A stretch of DNA of 64,000 nucleotides, taken from contig JAWZYU010000013.1 in assembly GCA_038380435.1 (NCBI GenBank), positions 67,474,446 through 67,538,445 of the forward strand, read 5' to 3'. The number at the start of each line of letters is the position of its first letter. Position 1 is the first letter of the stretch. The stretch comes from Ryuthela nishihirai. Its lineage: Eukaryota; Arthropoda; Arachnida; Araneae; Heptathelidae. Below the pieces are notes generated by a model. That model ran no database searches. It saw only the letters and a list, made by a program, of their open reading frames with translations, and was not told the DNA's origin. Positions 20,851 to 32,584 of the stretch are shown here, piece by piece. Made by a program: the position numbers and the translations under genes.

Positions 20851-21967
20851 TGCATTTTTATATTTTATATATAAAATATAAAATATCGTAAAAAATACTA
20901 TTTTTAAAAAATAAAGTATTGAGTGTTGGACAAATGCTTAATTTCTAATTTATACAGTATTAAGTTCATAAAAGACCCTTCTTTGAAAATTCGTCTTCAA
21001 ATTCGATGGTGCACGTCTACGTTAACGATGAGTATTTTTCGAGATCAAAAAGAAATGTTCTAGAATTTATTCTAACCTTATCTGAATTTGTGTAAAATAG
21101 AAAATAATCTTACATTAATGCTTAATGTTCCTGTTGAACTGAAATTTGAGATAAATATGTTTAAATAAAACTTTCAATATGCATTTTGTTAAAAAGCAAG
21201 GATATTTTAGGAAACTATCCCCCTTTTTTCCATAAGTTGTTGGTCTCGATTTGCAGGGCTTCGATTTACACGGTGATTTCGCGGAACCTATCTACCGTGT
21301 AAACCGACGGACAAATAAAAAAACGTTTATTAAATCTTAAGTTTCCAAACAATTTCATGTTCTTAGAATATCAGAGGAGGGACATTTGTCTCGATTGTAT
21401 TATTAAAAGAGACTGGTGTCGAACGTTTTCCCGTACTCCTGTACATATTCAAAATTAGATTTGTTTCGCGGGGCGTACTTAGTGATTCGAGAAAAATTAG
21501 TGTATTGCATTTTCCATATCTTGTTACATGTAAAAGGAAGTTTATTTACTTGTTACCGTTTTTTGTTTTCAGGCTATATATAAAAATGCAAATTTCCAAC
21601 ACTTTTCTTTGCAACAAATCTGTATCAGTGATTTATTTTTTAGATTTAATTAAAATTATAAAAATATGACATTTTTTAAATATTTAATTTTTTAATACCT
21701 TACTTTTGCTTTTAAATGCTCACTTTAGAAAATTTACAACCTGAAAACGATTAATACTTTTCAATATTGAGGCAGTCTGATCGGGCATGCTCATATTTGA
21801 TACAAAACATAGATAAGAGAGAATTCACGGCACCAACTCATGACTTCGTAATTTCAATACTCTCACGTATTCTTCGCAACGAGGACCAGAGTCATTTAAA
21901 TTCGTTTATTTACAATTTTTAGGGTCAAATATACACGGTTCTTAAAACAATTAACAAAACTTAAAAC
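20851..21967. other. Anonymous DNA with two repeat scraps
   Basis: Contains the second copy of the 101-bp insert sequence (21095-21165) and the tentative Tigger-like end (21240-21305). Otherwise no gene or repeat recognised. Confidence 0.5.
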
Positions 21968-22052
21968 GCTGTTTTAGTTCACTTTCCGCGCGGGCCGTAT
22001 AAAAGATATTCACGGGCCTTTTCCGGCCGCGGCACGTAGGTTGGACACTGTT
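21968..22052. mobile_element. hAT-like MITE end (tentative)
   Basis: GGGCCGTATAAAAGATATTC followed by GGCCGCGGCACGTAGGTTGG ACACTG resembles the GGGCCGC...GGTTGGACACGCCTG right end of the hAT MITE at 17951-18271. No partner end or target duplication identified. Confidence 0.4.
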
Positions 22053-22124
22053 ATAACACCGTTATAAGTATACACCGTTATACAGTGATATTTCATATTT
22101 CTGGATCCCGGCTGATATATTACT

Positions 22125-22335
22125 GGCTCTCCTTTGTCTTTAAGGCCGAGTGGTTGGCTACTGATCAAATGGACCTGGATTCTAGCCTGGGTAAGGCATG
22201 GATGTTTGTGATCTTTTTGCTGAGGTCCCGCCATTCTCACAGCCCTTCTACTTTCGCGTATAAACTGAGAAGCTTCTATCAGAACTCTGTGGCAAGCCGT
22301 TGTTTGAGGGGATATCTATTATCGTGTCTTTAATT
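22125..22335 (+). mobile_element. tRNA-derived repeat, second family, copy 1
   Basis: TTAAGGCCGAGTGGTTGGC is A-box-like (Leu/Ser tRNA style) and CTGGATTCTAGCCTGG is a decayed B-box region. The following sequence (CTGAGGTCCCGCC..., CTCTGTGGCAAGCCGTTGTT) matches 40495-40700 (TTGAGGTCTCGCC..., CTCTGTAGCAAGCAGTTGCT). A second SINE family, distinct from the main one. Confidence 0.6.
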
Positions 22336-25179
22336 GTATTTGAAACCAACGGACAACCGATATCTATACAATTCTGATCAACAGCATTTGGACGTGTTTT
22401 AAATAGCTCGTGTGCATTTATTTCATTTTATAACGATAAATCGTCAAGTAAACTATCAAGTCTTGACGAAGAAGTCAAATCGGATCCTTAAAGTTACTGA
22501 GCAATTTATTATATTTAAAATTAATTATTATATTTTGTGTTGAAAACAAAAATAGTGAACCAATAAAAGCAGTACAAGCGAAAATGCTCATATTTTAAAC
22601 ATGGCTCTACACTTTATGAAGTTAGTAAGGCAATATTTTAACTTAAAGTAGTTAACACTTTTCTGTTGCATACTCTTGAGATGTGATTAATTTTCTCAGC
22701 AAAACTGAAGAGCATCACCATTAGAGAGCTTCTTCTGCTTATCACGAAACGCCAGCCTCATTCTTTTTTCTCCTCCGCCGATTGACTAAGCAGCTGTTGT
22801 AGCTCGGTCGCTCACGAGCGCCAGAAAGGAAAGCATCCGTTGTCACCGCACGCCCCTTTTTTACCTCACGTCACCACTCGAAAGGCTGCTGGCAGCTACT
22901 CAGTAATCGCGGTGGAGATCGTTGTGTGCTCACGTGCAGGCGCAGGCAATGATCATCAGATCTGCGATGTCTCTGACTTGGCAGCCCGACCGCATGTCGG
23001 AAATGAACGTAATGAAACAAAGATGCTTCCTAAACCTACACACGAGTTCATTACATCATTAAATACAACCAAGTTTCCTTACTAAACGAACTTCGCAAGA
23101 AGAGAAATGAATTTCAGATACTTCTGATGCGAGTTTAACTGACATTCTGATGAATGGGTTCGAATAAATGGCTTTGTTTGCTTTCATTCAGGCATCGTGG
23201 TAATTAACAATCCTATCGTGGAAGAAAAATGTGTACGTACATTCTCAAGATAGGAGCAACGCCTAAGTAAGAAAAAAAGTAATATATAGTGCTGCATTCT
23301 CTTGTCTGACATGAAAGAGTCAAATCGGATCTTTAAAGCTACTATACATACAAAAAAAAACAGATTGATAACCAGCTAAAGGTTAGAACACATTCTCTTT
23401 CGTAAAAAAAAAGAAATGAACTGTCCACGACTCTACAAGTTAACGTACATGACTAGTAATACCGGAGGAAAATCTCCTTGTGTAAGTGTTTGTATGAGAA
23501 ACCAGGACAAGCCTAATATAGATTCTAGTTTATTTCCATCCTTTTTATAGATGCTTTTTTCAGATCTATCTCTCAAACAACAAAAAAATTGTTAATTTCA
23601 ATAAACATTTGAGAAAAATTTCTAAATATTCCTCGCTCTACAAAGCCACGGAAAATATGACTGTGGTTACCTTTCTTTTGCTGATGATGATCATATGTCA
23701 TCGGATATAATGGAAAAAAAAACCTGAAATAACAGATGTTTACAAAAACAATTGCTTATTGCCTTTGAAATTTTAATAGCAATATACATTTCTAATATTA
23801 TTATGGACGAAATAAAAAAAAATTATTTTAAAGACAAAAGTTTAAAATGAAGTCGAATCCAAGCTGAGACGAATACAGAAATGGAGTTTTTCTTCAGGTG
23901 ATTCTACCCATATGTTTTCAAATCTAACATCAGTTTGGTGAGTTTGTATCAAACATTTTACGAAAACTTTCTTCGACTGGTGATTCACGAGCTAACTACA
24001 GTATTATTTACATATATATTAACAAACAGGAAGCTACGTAAATAGATATCACTTGATTTCAGGTCCTCATATAAAAAATAATTGAGAGACTAAGGAAGTG
24101 GGGGGGGACAAGAAACTCAATAAAGCCGGAAAAAAGAAAGGAGGGGGGGGCTAAGAGAGTGGATTTCCATTATAGTCAATATTTCTTCCCCCCACCCTCC
24201 TTTCAGAGATCTTTAAAATATTTATTTCTTGAAAAATGCATAAGTAGATCCCTCTCCCTAAATCCCACCCTGGATGATTTTATTCTAATAGAAGGAAAGT
24301 GAACAACTTCCTCGGAGAAGTGAGTTCTTCCCTTCCAAAGGAGCTGATGTTCGCAAAAGATTAGTGACACATGTTGGAAATTGTAAATTGCATTTGATGT
24401 TCGATATAAAATACTAAATAAAACCACGGTCTTTGTGTTCCGTATTATTTGCCAAAAGGTCAAATTCTTCTCTAGGATTAGAAATTTCAAACGATAAAAG
24501 TTTGATTTTTTTTTCAAATGAAGTCAATTAGTTGTCTAATCTGACCACTACAATCCTCATATCAGCTATGAGCTAATCACCTTACCTGATATACACTCCG
24601 CTTAAGGGAAATTGCTCCACACAGAAAGAGTGAATGAATTCGTTTGAAATTGAGCATGCATATGCAACATAGCGATATATGTAAATGATACAACTTCCAT
24701 TAAATCGCTGCAGAAACACGAAAACGATAGATCCAAAAGTGCTTCCAATATAGCAGTAATTTTGATCCAGATATATTTTGTAATGTCATTGTTGACAGGC
24801 CTCGGTAAATTTATGGACAATTTATAAAAGTCAAAAAACATTCCAAGTAGGGAGAGAGGATGTGAAACTTTTTTGTGTTTATTTTTAATTATCAATCAAA
24901 TTGTTATTAACAGGGGAGTTGGATAATGATAAATTAGAAATGCTGAAGCGTGAGGGTTTCTCAAAAATAAAAGGGGGAGGAGTAGGACGTGATGCCTCAA
25001 AATTTGAGAACCTGTGGTTTACGGCATCCAGACGTATCGGAAACAATGAATTTAAATCTCATGCCCTCATGTACGGGACAAATTATTGGCATGTTGTCAT
25101 TACCTGAATGTTCATTGTTAAATTTTTTTAATATTGTTTTCATTTAATCGTCTATCTGTTTGCAGATATTCAACATTAA
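22336..25179. other. Anonymous DNA; GC-richer island at 22700-23085
   Basis: About 2.8 kb without a recognisable gene. 22700-23085 is GC-richer than its surroundings and has an 81-codon frame (22840-23085) that matches nothing I know; it could be promoter-like or an exon but there is no support. Poly-G runs at 24100-24150. Chance frames at 24203-24517, 24602-24895 and 24901-25107. Confidence 0.45.
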
Positions 25180-25760
25180 CTTTTATTGTGTTTAGAATGA
25201 AAAATATAAGGCTTCGAAATTTTTGAAGTTTTCGAAAATTTGATTTCCATAGTTAAAAGGCTTTAAACAAATAATATAAGCAGTATATATATATATGCCA
25301 GAGATTTTAAATTTTGGAGGTATAATATAAAGGTTAAGGGGGATATATTCACAAACGTTATTTGCCCTCTTATCAACAGGTGATGGGAAAACTGTTCTTT
25401 TGGTTTAAAAAACAAATTAAAAAAATTCTTTAAAATATTAAGATTCCAATTTTCCGAATCTTTCAACAGTTTTAATATATAGTGATAGAGGGACACAAAA
25501 TTTCGAAATGAAAAATTTTAAACGGATATTGTAATGATCACTCATGCTGGAAATTTTGAATTTTGGTGGCATATTGTGAAGGTGAGTAGATTTGCTTTGG
25601 CAGTGATGCTTTGTCCTCTTACTCCTAGCGACGATGTTGAAAAGGCAACTTTTTTATTTGCTTTACGAGCTAAATGAGACATTCTTTTGGATTGGACAGA
25701 TACTAATGAAATATTACGATTTGCATTTTCTCAATCGTTTATTAATTGGAATTTGTACTG
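25180..25760 (+). repeat. Diverged satellite-like units, second locus
   Basis: GAAATATTACGATTTGCATT near 25709 matches the 9041 satellite phrase, and GAAATTTTGAATTTTGGTGG at 25551 repeats GAGATTTTAAATTTTGGAGG at 25302, giving a period near 250 bp. Older than the 9-13 kb locus. Confidence 0.55.
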
Positions 25761-25926
25761 TTAGTGTTATAGAGGGAATGGGAGGACTTGGATATTTTTG
25801 TTTCTTAACCTATTCGCAAACCTCTGTTTTTTATTAAGTGGCAAATCATTCAGGCATTGCATTGTTATTCTTTTTTGTATGATCACACAAGTATAGTATT
25901 AAACATGACAAAATTATTAAAAAAAT

Positions 25927-26464
25927 CATAATCTACTTGTACATAGTTTAAGGCAAGTTTTCCGTCTACCAAATAAAATTAAACTCTCTTACCTATACAA
26001 TCGCAATGCCCAAAATATATCCAGAAGTTATCTAACACAGCAAATGGAAATCCACTCGTCAGCCTGGCTATCTTATAGATATCTTATGGATATTTATGGA
26101 GATTGTGTTTTTATAGGTAAGAAGTAATTGATCTGTCTGGAGGTATATGTGGCCAGCCTCATTCAGTACGAGAAATATAAAATGACAAGGGCAGGCATAA
26201 TCGACTTGTACATAGTTTAAGGCAAGTTTTCCGTCTACCAAATAAAATTAAACTCTCTTACCTATACAATCGCAATGCCCAAAATATATCCAGAAGTTAT
26301 CTAACACAGCAAATGGAAATCCACTCGTCAGCCTGGCTATCTTATAGATATCTTATGGATATTTATGGAGATTGTGTTTTTATAGGTAAGAAGTAATTGA
26401 TCTGTCTGGAGGTATATGTGGCCAGCCTCATTCAGCACGAGAAATATAAAATGACAAGGGCAGG
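25927..26464 (+). repeat. Recent tandem duplication, 2 x 269 bp
   Basis: 25927-26195 and 26196-26464 are almost identical; I saw only two differences (T/G at 25934 against 26203, and GTACG against GCACG near 26167/26436). No gene inside. Either a very recent duplication or an assembly duplicate. Confidence 0.92.
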
Positions 26465-27534
26465 CATTAGTTTCAAAAAATATATAGACAATAATTTGCA
26501 ATCATTGCTTAGTACTATATATATATTTCCTTCTGGTTCCATCATGACCAGCTTCGCGGTAAAACTCAATATTGCTACTTCATATAATATCACATATCAA
26601 TTCATCTAACAAAACTCTAAACAGAAACGTGGAGAACATTATGATGGTAGAAGTAATAAGATTGCCCTCAACGAAACTCCCTGCAGACCACTCCTTGACG
26701 GTCAAAAACGTCCTCCTTCTCTCTAGCTCCCATGCGTCGACTTCCCAAAAAACTTTCTCCTCTCTTCACTCGTGGGTCTTCTGACTCAGTTGCACACAAA
26801 GAGAAGCTATCTTGGGTATAATTGCGTACTCCAAATTGCGTAGAAGCTATCTACGCAATTATTTCTGCAAAAAGCGAAGACAATCTGCCCGTTCAGTACG
26901 GTAACATCGTTGTCATAAACCATATGACTATCCTCCTTCTGTCCATTCCTTGGAAGCATCGAACAGCAGTCCAAAGGATTTCCCTGGGGAGTCTGCGTCG
27001 CAATGTTCGACCCCTAGAATTGGAACCAGACCATCACTTTTCGCATAGTTATCAGCAGGCTTTTGGTGCTTTACATAGGTGCGAGGACGCGTCCCTTTGT
27101 TCAAATTAGTTCGGATATCCTGGCTTAAGCTTAGATCCCCACTCCAGAAGGGCTGTGAGGCATGAAAAATCTGCATAAAGCATTAGATGCTAAAATCGCA
27201 AAATGACGAATTTCATTCTCTTTGAAAATCAGTGTTCTTAGAAACGGGGTTGGGGGGAGCATGTTCTCTTTGTTTGGCTTTGTCGCGTTGTCTCAAATTA
27301 CAGGGGGTAGAAGTTAAGCTGCTGTGCCATCTGCTGGTTGGTGATGTTACTAAATCAAGGTTGTCAGTTTTTAGAAATTCGTTAGATACTTTCGTATCCC
27401 TTTGCAAAACAATTTTTCTTTATTCATACGATTAATACTAATATGAATATAAATATACATATCATAAGCGACATTTTTATTGATGTTTGCTCTTTCTTTA
27501 ATATATCCTAATGACTTGAGTCATTTTTCGTTTA
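26465..27534. other. Anonymous DNA
   Basis: Open frames of 60-95 codons exist (for example 26822-27109) but show no motif. A short inverted phrase around TTGCGTAGAAGCTATCTACGCAA lies near 26836. Confidence 0.45.
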
Positions 27535-27835
27535 AATGTTTGATGATAGTAGGAGGTATAGAAGAGTTCTAACCCAGAGGCCGATCAATGTTAATCTTAT
27601 GGGATCCGCCTCCCATGGCTTTAGAATGGAGGCGGATCCCATAAGTCCCCCCTCCCTCCAGTGATGTATTAATCTAAAATTATATTCAGTTAAATTGAAG
27701 GTAATAATTGATATACGACAGCAATAGCCCAAACTCCCTTCTTTCATAAAAAACAAAACAAAAAAAACGTGTCTTTGGAGGTAAAGTTCCTTAATGGTAT
27801 TAGATGAAGTAAACAACCCACTCGTAATTTTCAGA
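27535..27835 (+). repeat. Dispersed repeat Y, copy 1, with 17-bp hairpin
   Basis: Matches the reverse complement of 36605-36965 (AGAGTTCTAACC, AATCTAAAATTATATTCAG, TTTGGAGGTAAAGTTCCTTA, AAACAACCCAC). A perfect inverted repeat lies inside: arms 27597-27613 and 27628-27644 (TTATGGGATCCGCCTCC), 14-nt loop. No coding content; class unknown. Confidence 0.7.
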
Positions 27836-29068
27836 GACGGCCATCTTGGATGACGTCACCAACGAACTCCGTAAATAACCCTCGAAATTTTCAACGACAG
27901 TAATTTTGGATAACGTCACTGACACACTGCCTTCTATTTCCGTATTGACATAACATTTTGAAACATGTTTTGAAAACTCCTCGTCCCTTTATCAAATCTC
28001 CTTATAATGAGCAGCCATTTTGCAAACAACTCAAAGTCATCCATCTTGTTGCAGACTGACGTCATCAGATATTCGTGTCCAGACGTGTTCCACCGTTTAC
28101 TCCATAAATTACGCATCCCCGTGCCTCAACCATGGAGGTAGGAAGAACCCGAGGGAGCATATGAGACGTTTCCCGTATTAGACGCTGACGCCAACTGCGG
28201 AGGTACCACGCCCCCTTTGTGCGGAGGTACCACGCCCCCTATTCAAGAAATATTTGCCAAAGATTGTATTTCGTTCACTAGAGCAGTTCTGCATTTCAGT
28301 TATAAATCACATTTGTCGCGTATAGAATACAAAATTGCATTTCATTCTTTATAGTAGCGTATACATACCTCACAGCTGCTGTAAATAAAATCAATTTACT
28401 TATAAAATACATTACTTTTTGGTATTTTCATTGAGCTGCTTGCAGCATTACTTTTTTACATGGATGATAGAGTGTTTCGAATTAATGTGGTCAATGAAAA
28501 GGAAATGAAGGACAAATTTTATTAACTTTTTATTTTTCATATTTTCCAGCATTGTTAGGTAATAAGTTTTAATAGATTTTATTTAGATTATTTTGTTCTG
28601 CTAAACTATTTAAGACAATAATATTTGAACGTAGAAAAATATTATTATTCCAAGTACTTAGTTGTTTCTTCAGAAAATATTTTTATTCGTGTAAATGGTA
28701 TAATATAAGATGCTTTTTATTAACCTTTGAAAAATTTTAAAGATACAGTGCTGATGTTCAATATTTAAACTGTAAGAACTCTCATTAGAGTGCTTAATAT
28801 TTCAAGTGTGGTATCAAAGGGTGATAAAATTTATTCAGAAAAAGTTTTTTGCTAACGTAATCAATTACACAAACTAAAATGTATATCTTGGAAATATGTT
28901 ATATTGCCAATTTAAATTCCAGAAAATCACTTTCTGATATGGCAAAGTGTTTGAAATTTACATCTTATCTTTATATATTCATAAAAGTACATATGAACCA
29001 AATTTTGGAACATTACATCACTAATAGTAACTATTAGGTCAAGAGTGAAGAATTAGAATTCACTTCAG
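27836..29068. other. Anonymous DNA
   Basis: Repeated phrase at 27830-27925 (ATTTT-CA-GACGGCCATCTTGGATGACGTCAC versus a diverged second copy), and a tandem 21-bp duplication GCGGAGGTACCACGCCCCCT at about 28196 and 28218. No gene. Confidence 0.5.
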
Positions 29069-29431
29069 AGAAATGTGGGTTGGGTTGTTTTACCTCTGAG
29101 CGGCACTTTTTTGCACACAATGATCTAAATGGCAGGATCACAAGGACCACGAAGGCTCAGAGAAGATTTGGGGAGGGGACCCACTGGAACAGCTGTTGAA
29201 AGACATATGGTAACCTTCCGTCCAGGCCATCCAGTATGTTCTTTAAGGTGCACAGGGTATGACTCTCCCGCACACAGGGCTACTGCTTAACGTCCCTTCC
29301 GAAAAACAGCAGCCGTATCAATCCCATCGGTGTCCCCTAGTGACCGTTGGCAAGGAGCGGAGTTTTGCGCAGATAAATCTCAACACAGATTACAAGCTGA
29401 TTGAGCCATCCCTGTGTCCTAGAAATTTGGG
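29069..29431 (-). mobile_element. tRNA-derived SINE, copy E, with target duplication
   Basis: SINE at 29080-29420 between AGAAATGTGGG (29069-29079) and AGAAATTTGGG (29421-29431), an 11-bp duplication with one change. Part of the tRNA-like head is deleted near 29390. Confidence 0.85.
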
Positions 29432-29974
29432 CATGAGATCTATGATTTTAGACAAAGTATCAATCTTGCAACTGTTTTTTGTTGAGCCACATTGATAAGA
29501 CTATTTTACGAAAGCTGGAATATTTTTTTAAAATATGGATAACATATATCCCAAGATATGTTAACCAAGAATTGGGATTAAAAATGTTTCACTCAGATAG
29601 AAGAAAAATATTTTCTTCTCTAACGTTTTTTCCCCCATAATTTTTTACTGCACTTTTAAATATTTCACTTTTAAAATGGTATCTATTATGTAATAAAAAT
29701 ATGAAAGTAACTAAAATAATACACTAATTTTTATATTTGTATTGGAAATTTTATGAAAGCAATTAAAAAATAGGTTTTCACAAAGCAAACTATTCCACAG
29801 TCATTATGAGTTTGACATCCCTGTACTTTCATGGAGGTAGGAATGATAGTATAAATAAAATGAAGAATACCTCCCTCAAGCAGCAGCTTACCACAGTGTC
29901 TAAGGATTCTGTCAGTTTATACGCCATAGGTATATGTGGAGGCGGGACCTCAGTAGAAAAATAACAGATACATA
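29432..29974. other. Anonymous AT-rich DNA
   Basis: No feature recognised. Confidence 0.45.
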
Positions 29975-31269
29975 TATAGAATGATTCAAAACTCTTGGGC
30001 CAAACTTTAAGGGGTGACAGAACACACCTAAACAAGCACTTTTCGTCATACAATGCATGTTCGGAACTCAAGCGATGAAGCACTAGGGGTTACTGTTCAG
30101 GAAATGAAACACATGAATGACAGAAGAGGTTTGAAACAATTGCAGAAATTACAGAACAGAAAGTGCAGAATTTTATTAAACAGATTACAAAAGCTGCTCA
30201 AAAGAGCGACCGCCAACATTAATGCAGGCTTCACACCTTCAACGTAGTGATCGGCGTACATCGCGAAAACACCAGGCATTTCTCGTACAGCGGCAGTGGC
30301 AATCCATCGTCCCGGAAATATTGCATCCAAGGCATTCCGTACATCCAGGCTGAAATGTGGTGGCGCTCCGTCGTGTTGGAACCACATAGGTGTTTGAATG
30401 TTTGCTGGAACAGAGTTCAGTATTTCTGGCAAGACTTCTTGTAAAAATACGAGGTACGTTCTCCCTTTCAATCTGGCTGGCAGAAAGTGTGGGCCAATCA
30501 AATGGTCATGGAGGATTCCAGCCCAAACATTTATGGAGAAACGCCACTGGTACGAATGTGGACGTATGACGTGCGGATTACTGGTGGTCCACATATGTGA
30601 ATTGTGGGTATTAAAAATGCCCTCAAGTGTAAAGGTGCATTCGTCAGTGAATAAGACATGTGCATCAAAGTCCGGTTGTGCTGCAGTCTGCTGCAGGAAC
30701 CACTGTGCAAAATCCACACGAGGCCAATAATCTGCAGGTGTCAGGTTGTCTCGTAGAACTCGCCACACCGTCGATTGGGACATACTTACGGCATGGGAAA
30801 TTGCGTGCTACATTCAGGACGATCTCCAACCCCTACATAGAATTTCCTCTGTAACACGTGGTATCCTCACTCCTTACACGCCCTGTATCCTTGAAGCCGC
30901 TGACAAAGGAGCCCGTTTCGCACAGATACCAGTGCAATTGCTGAAAGGTTTTAGGATCAGGCACGCGTCTGGTCGGAAAGCGCTCCCAATACAGTCTTTG
31001 GTCTTCCCTCGCATTCCTTCCCATCCGCAGCTCCGTACGTGAAATGCATGTCCGCCTTCTCCTGATTCGTGAAACAATCCATTCGTTCTGCAATCCACGG
31101 TAGAAATGACGTTGAGTTCGAAAACCAGCGCTTATACGTGTTCACTGGAAAGCGACCTCTAGCGCTTCACCTCTTGAGTTCCGATCATGCATTGTATGAC
31201 GAAAGTGCTTGTTTCGGTGTGTTCTATCACTCCTTAAAGTTTGGCCCAAGAGTTTTGAATCACCCTGTA
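29975..31269 (-). mobile_element. Tc1/mariner element, 1.29 kb, extra HTH domain family
   Basis: Element 29977-31267 between TA dinucleotides (29975-29976 and 31268-31269). The terminal inverted repeats exceed 100 bp: left TAGAATGATTCAAAACTC, right complement CAGGGTGATTCAAAACTC, both followed by TTGGGCCAAACTTTAAGG. Transposase on the minus strand. Two shorter relatives of the same group lie at 49200-49611 and 51578-52150. Confidence 0.9.
30097..31145 (-). pseudogene. Tc1/mariner transposase (DUF4817 + DDE_3 type)
   Basis: N-terminal helix-turn-helix in two overlapping frames (KADMHFTYGAADG, ERFPTRRVPDPKTFQQLH, CETGSF; about 31060-30890), then the intact frame 30783-30097 beginning SQSTVWRVLRDN. 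Catalytic core: FTDECTF (first Asp), MWTTSNPH, INVWAGIL and WFQHDGAPPHF (second Asp). After GRWI the protein jumps to REMPGVFA: the block with the third acidic residue, normally in a SPDL...DFFLWG context, is deleted. The usual C-terminus (EACINVGGRSFEQLL) is present but in another frame, ending at 30186. So the enzyme is dead despite the long frame. Domain names are from memory of the family. Confidence 0.85.
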
Positions 31270-32094
31270 TAATAAATATATTCGTACCATTGCAGATATC
31301 TGAAAGCAAACCTGAAGTTGCTCTTAATACAAAAATTGACTTGGGGTTAACGAGAAATCTTGCTAAATTTCTGTATAAAAAAACAGATAAATTACACTTA
31401 CATAGGTTTATCTATATCACTACAGGAGTTAACCTAAATACAAACAAGCAATTAATTTTAAAATTTTTCATATCACAATTTAGTGACAATTTAGGGCTAT
31501 TAGCTATTAACCCGTGTATTCTGGAATATTTTACAAATATTGAAGCTAGTTTATGTGTATTCTTCAATGGTTAATACAAGGAATCATTAGCAATAAAATT
31601 TAACGTAGAGAATGTATGTTTCCGATGTTCACGAAACAGCAATATTAAAACTCACCTGTGAAAGTTATTCGTGGGATTTTCTTTCTGCAGCTGTTAGTAC
31701 AACTGCAACGCAGGACATCTTGAAAATTAAACTAAGGATCCCAATAGGCACATATGCTGTATAAGCAGTATGCTCCAACGATTGATATGAATATACAAAT
31801 GCACAGCGAGACCTTTCTGGAGATCTATATCCCAGAGTGCACCACATATTTTGGCATGAACATAAGAGCTACATGCTCCCTCTTGTTCTTTCCTACATCC
31901 ATTGTCGCAACCTGTTTTGGAAAGTTGATGAAAAAAAACAGCATAATTTCAAATGTTTTCAATTATGCATTTTTTTTTCAATTTTTACCCATTTTTGTAT
32001 TATTATTATTTTTTTTTATTTTCATACAATAATATTTTGTTATTTTATGCGGGGCAGTCTTTTTTTTTTCATTTTCTGCGGGATAGTCGTACTT
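31270..32094. other. Anonymous DNA, T-rich from 31960
   Basis: No motif recognised. Phe-rich frames at 31754-32103 come from poly-T. Confidence 0.45.
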
Positions 32095-32584
32095 CTAGTA
32101 TAAATACGGCTTCCATCAGTCATAATCTTCATTCTGCTGTCAGACGTTGATAGTGATAGTTCTCTGCTGTTGCGTCGGTGTGATTTTTCAACTGTTAAAA
32201 GTCAATAGTGATAGTTCTCGACGCCCTCGTAGTGTAAAGTAGGTATTTTGCAAGTCGCTGTGATGTATCTATGAGATATATGTCAGAAGACTTTTACGCT
32301 CCAGACCAATCTCGGTCGCCATAAAAGTCATCACGATGGAAAGGGTCTCTTCAAGTACTTTCAATGAGAATCTACATTCTCAAGGAAAGATAACATTCGT
32401 CGTCGTGAGTTATCCCACATCTACAGGAAAACCTACAAATGTGAAGTATGAGCAATGGAGTTCAGGAGGAAAGACAATCTTTTGCGGCATCAAAGAAAGC
32501 CACACAGTAATAAACGAAAACTTCCTGAGAATGAAGAGATTCCCCAGAAGAAACAAAAACCGGACCCTGAAACTCTGAAATGAA
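32095..32584 (+). other. Upstream region of the polymerase remnant
   Basis: TATAAATA at 32099-32106 and an arthropod-initiator-like TCAGTC at 32116-32121 lie upstream, but their spacing (about 19 bp) is short for a core promoter. The phrase CAATAGTGATAGTTCTC is partly duplicated (32149 and 32206). The 80-codon frame 32336-32578 probably belongs to the start of the polymerase gene; its reverse strand is also open, by chance. Confidence 0.3.

Noticed and set aside
22840..23085. Small protein gene in the GC-richer island
   Set aside because: No motif, no homologue recognised, no splice or promoter support.
24203..25107. Open frames of 68-104 codons
   Set aside because: AT-rich composition, no conserved motifs, and neighbouring frames equally open.
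32095..32130. Core promoter of the polymerase gene
   Set aside because: The TATA-to-initiator distance is too short; kept only as a remark.
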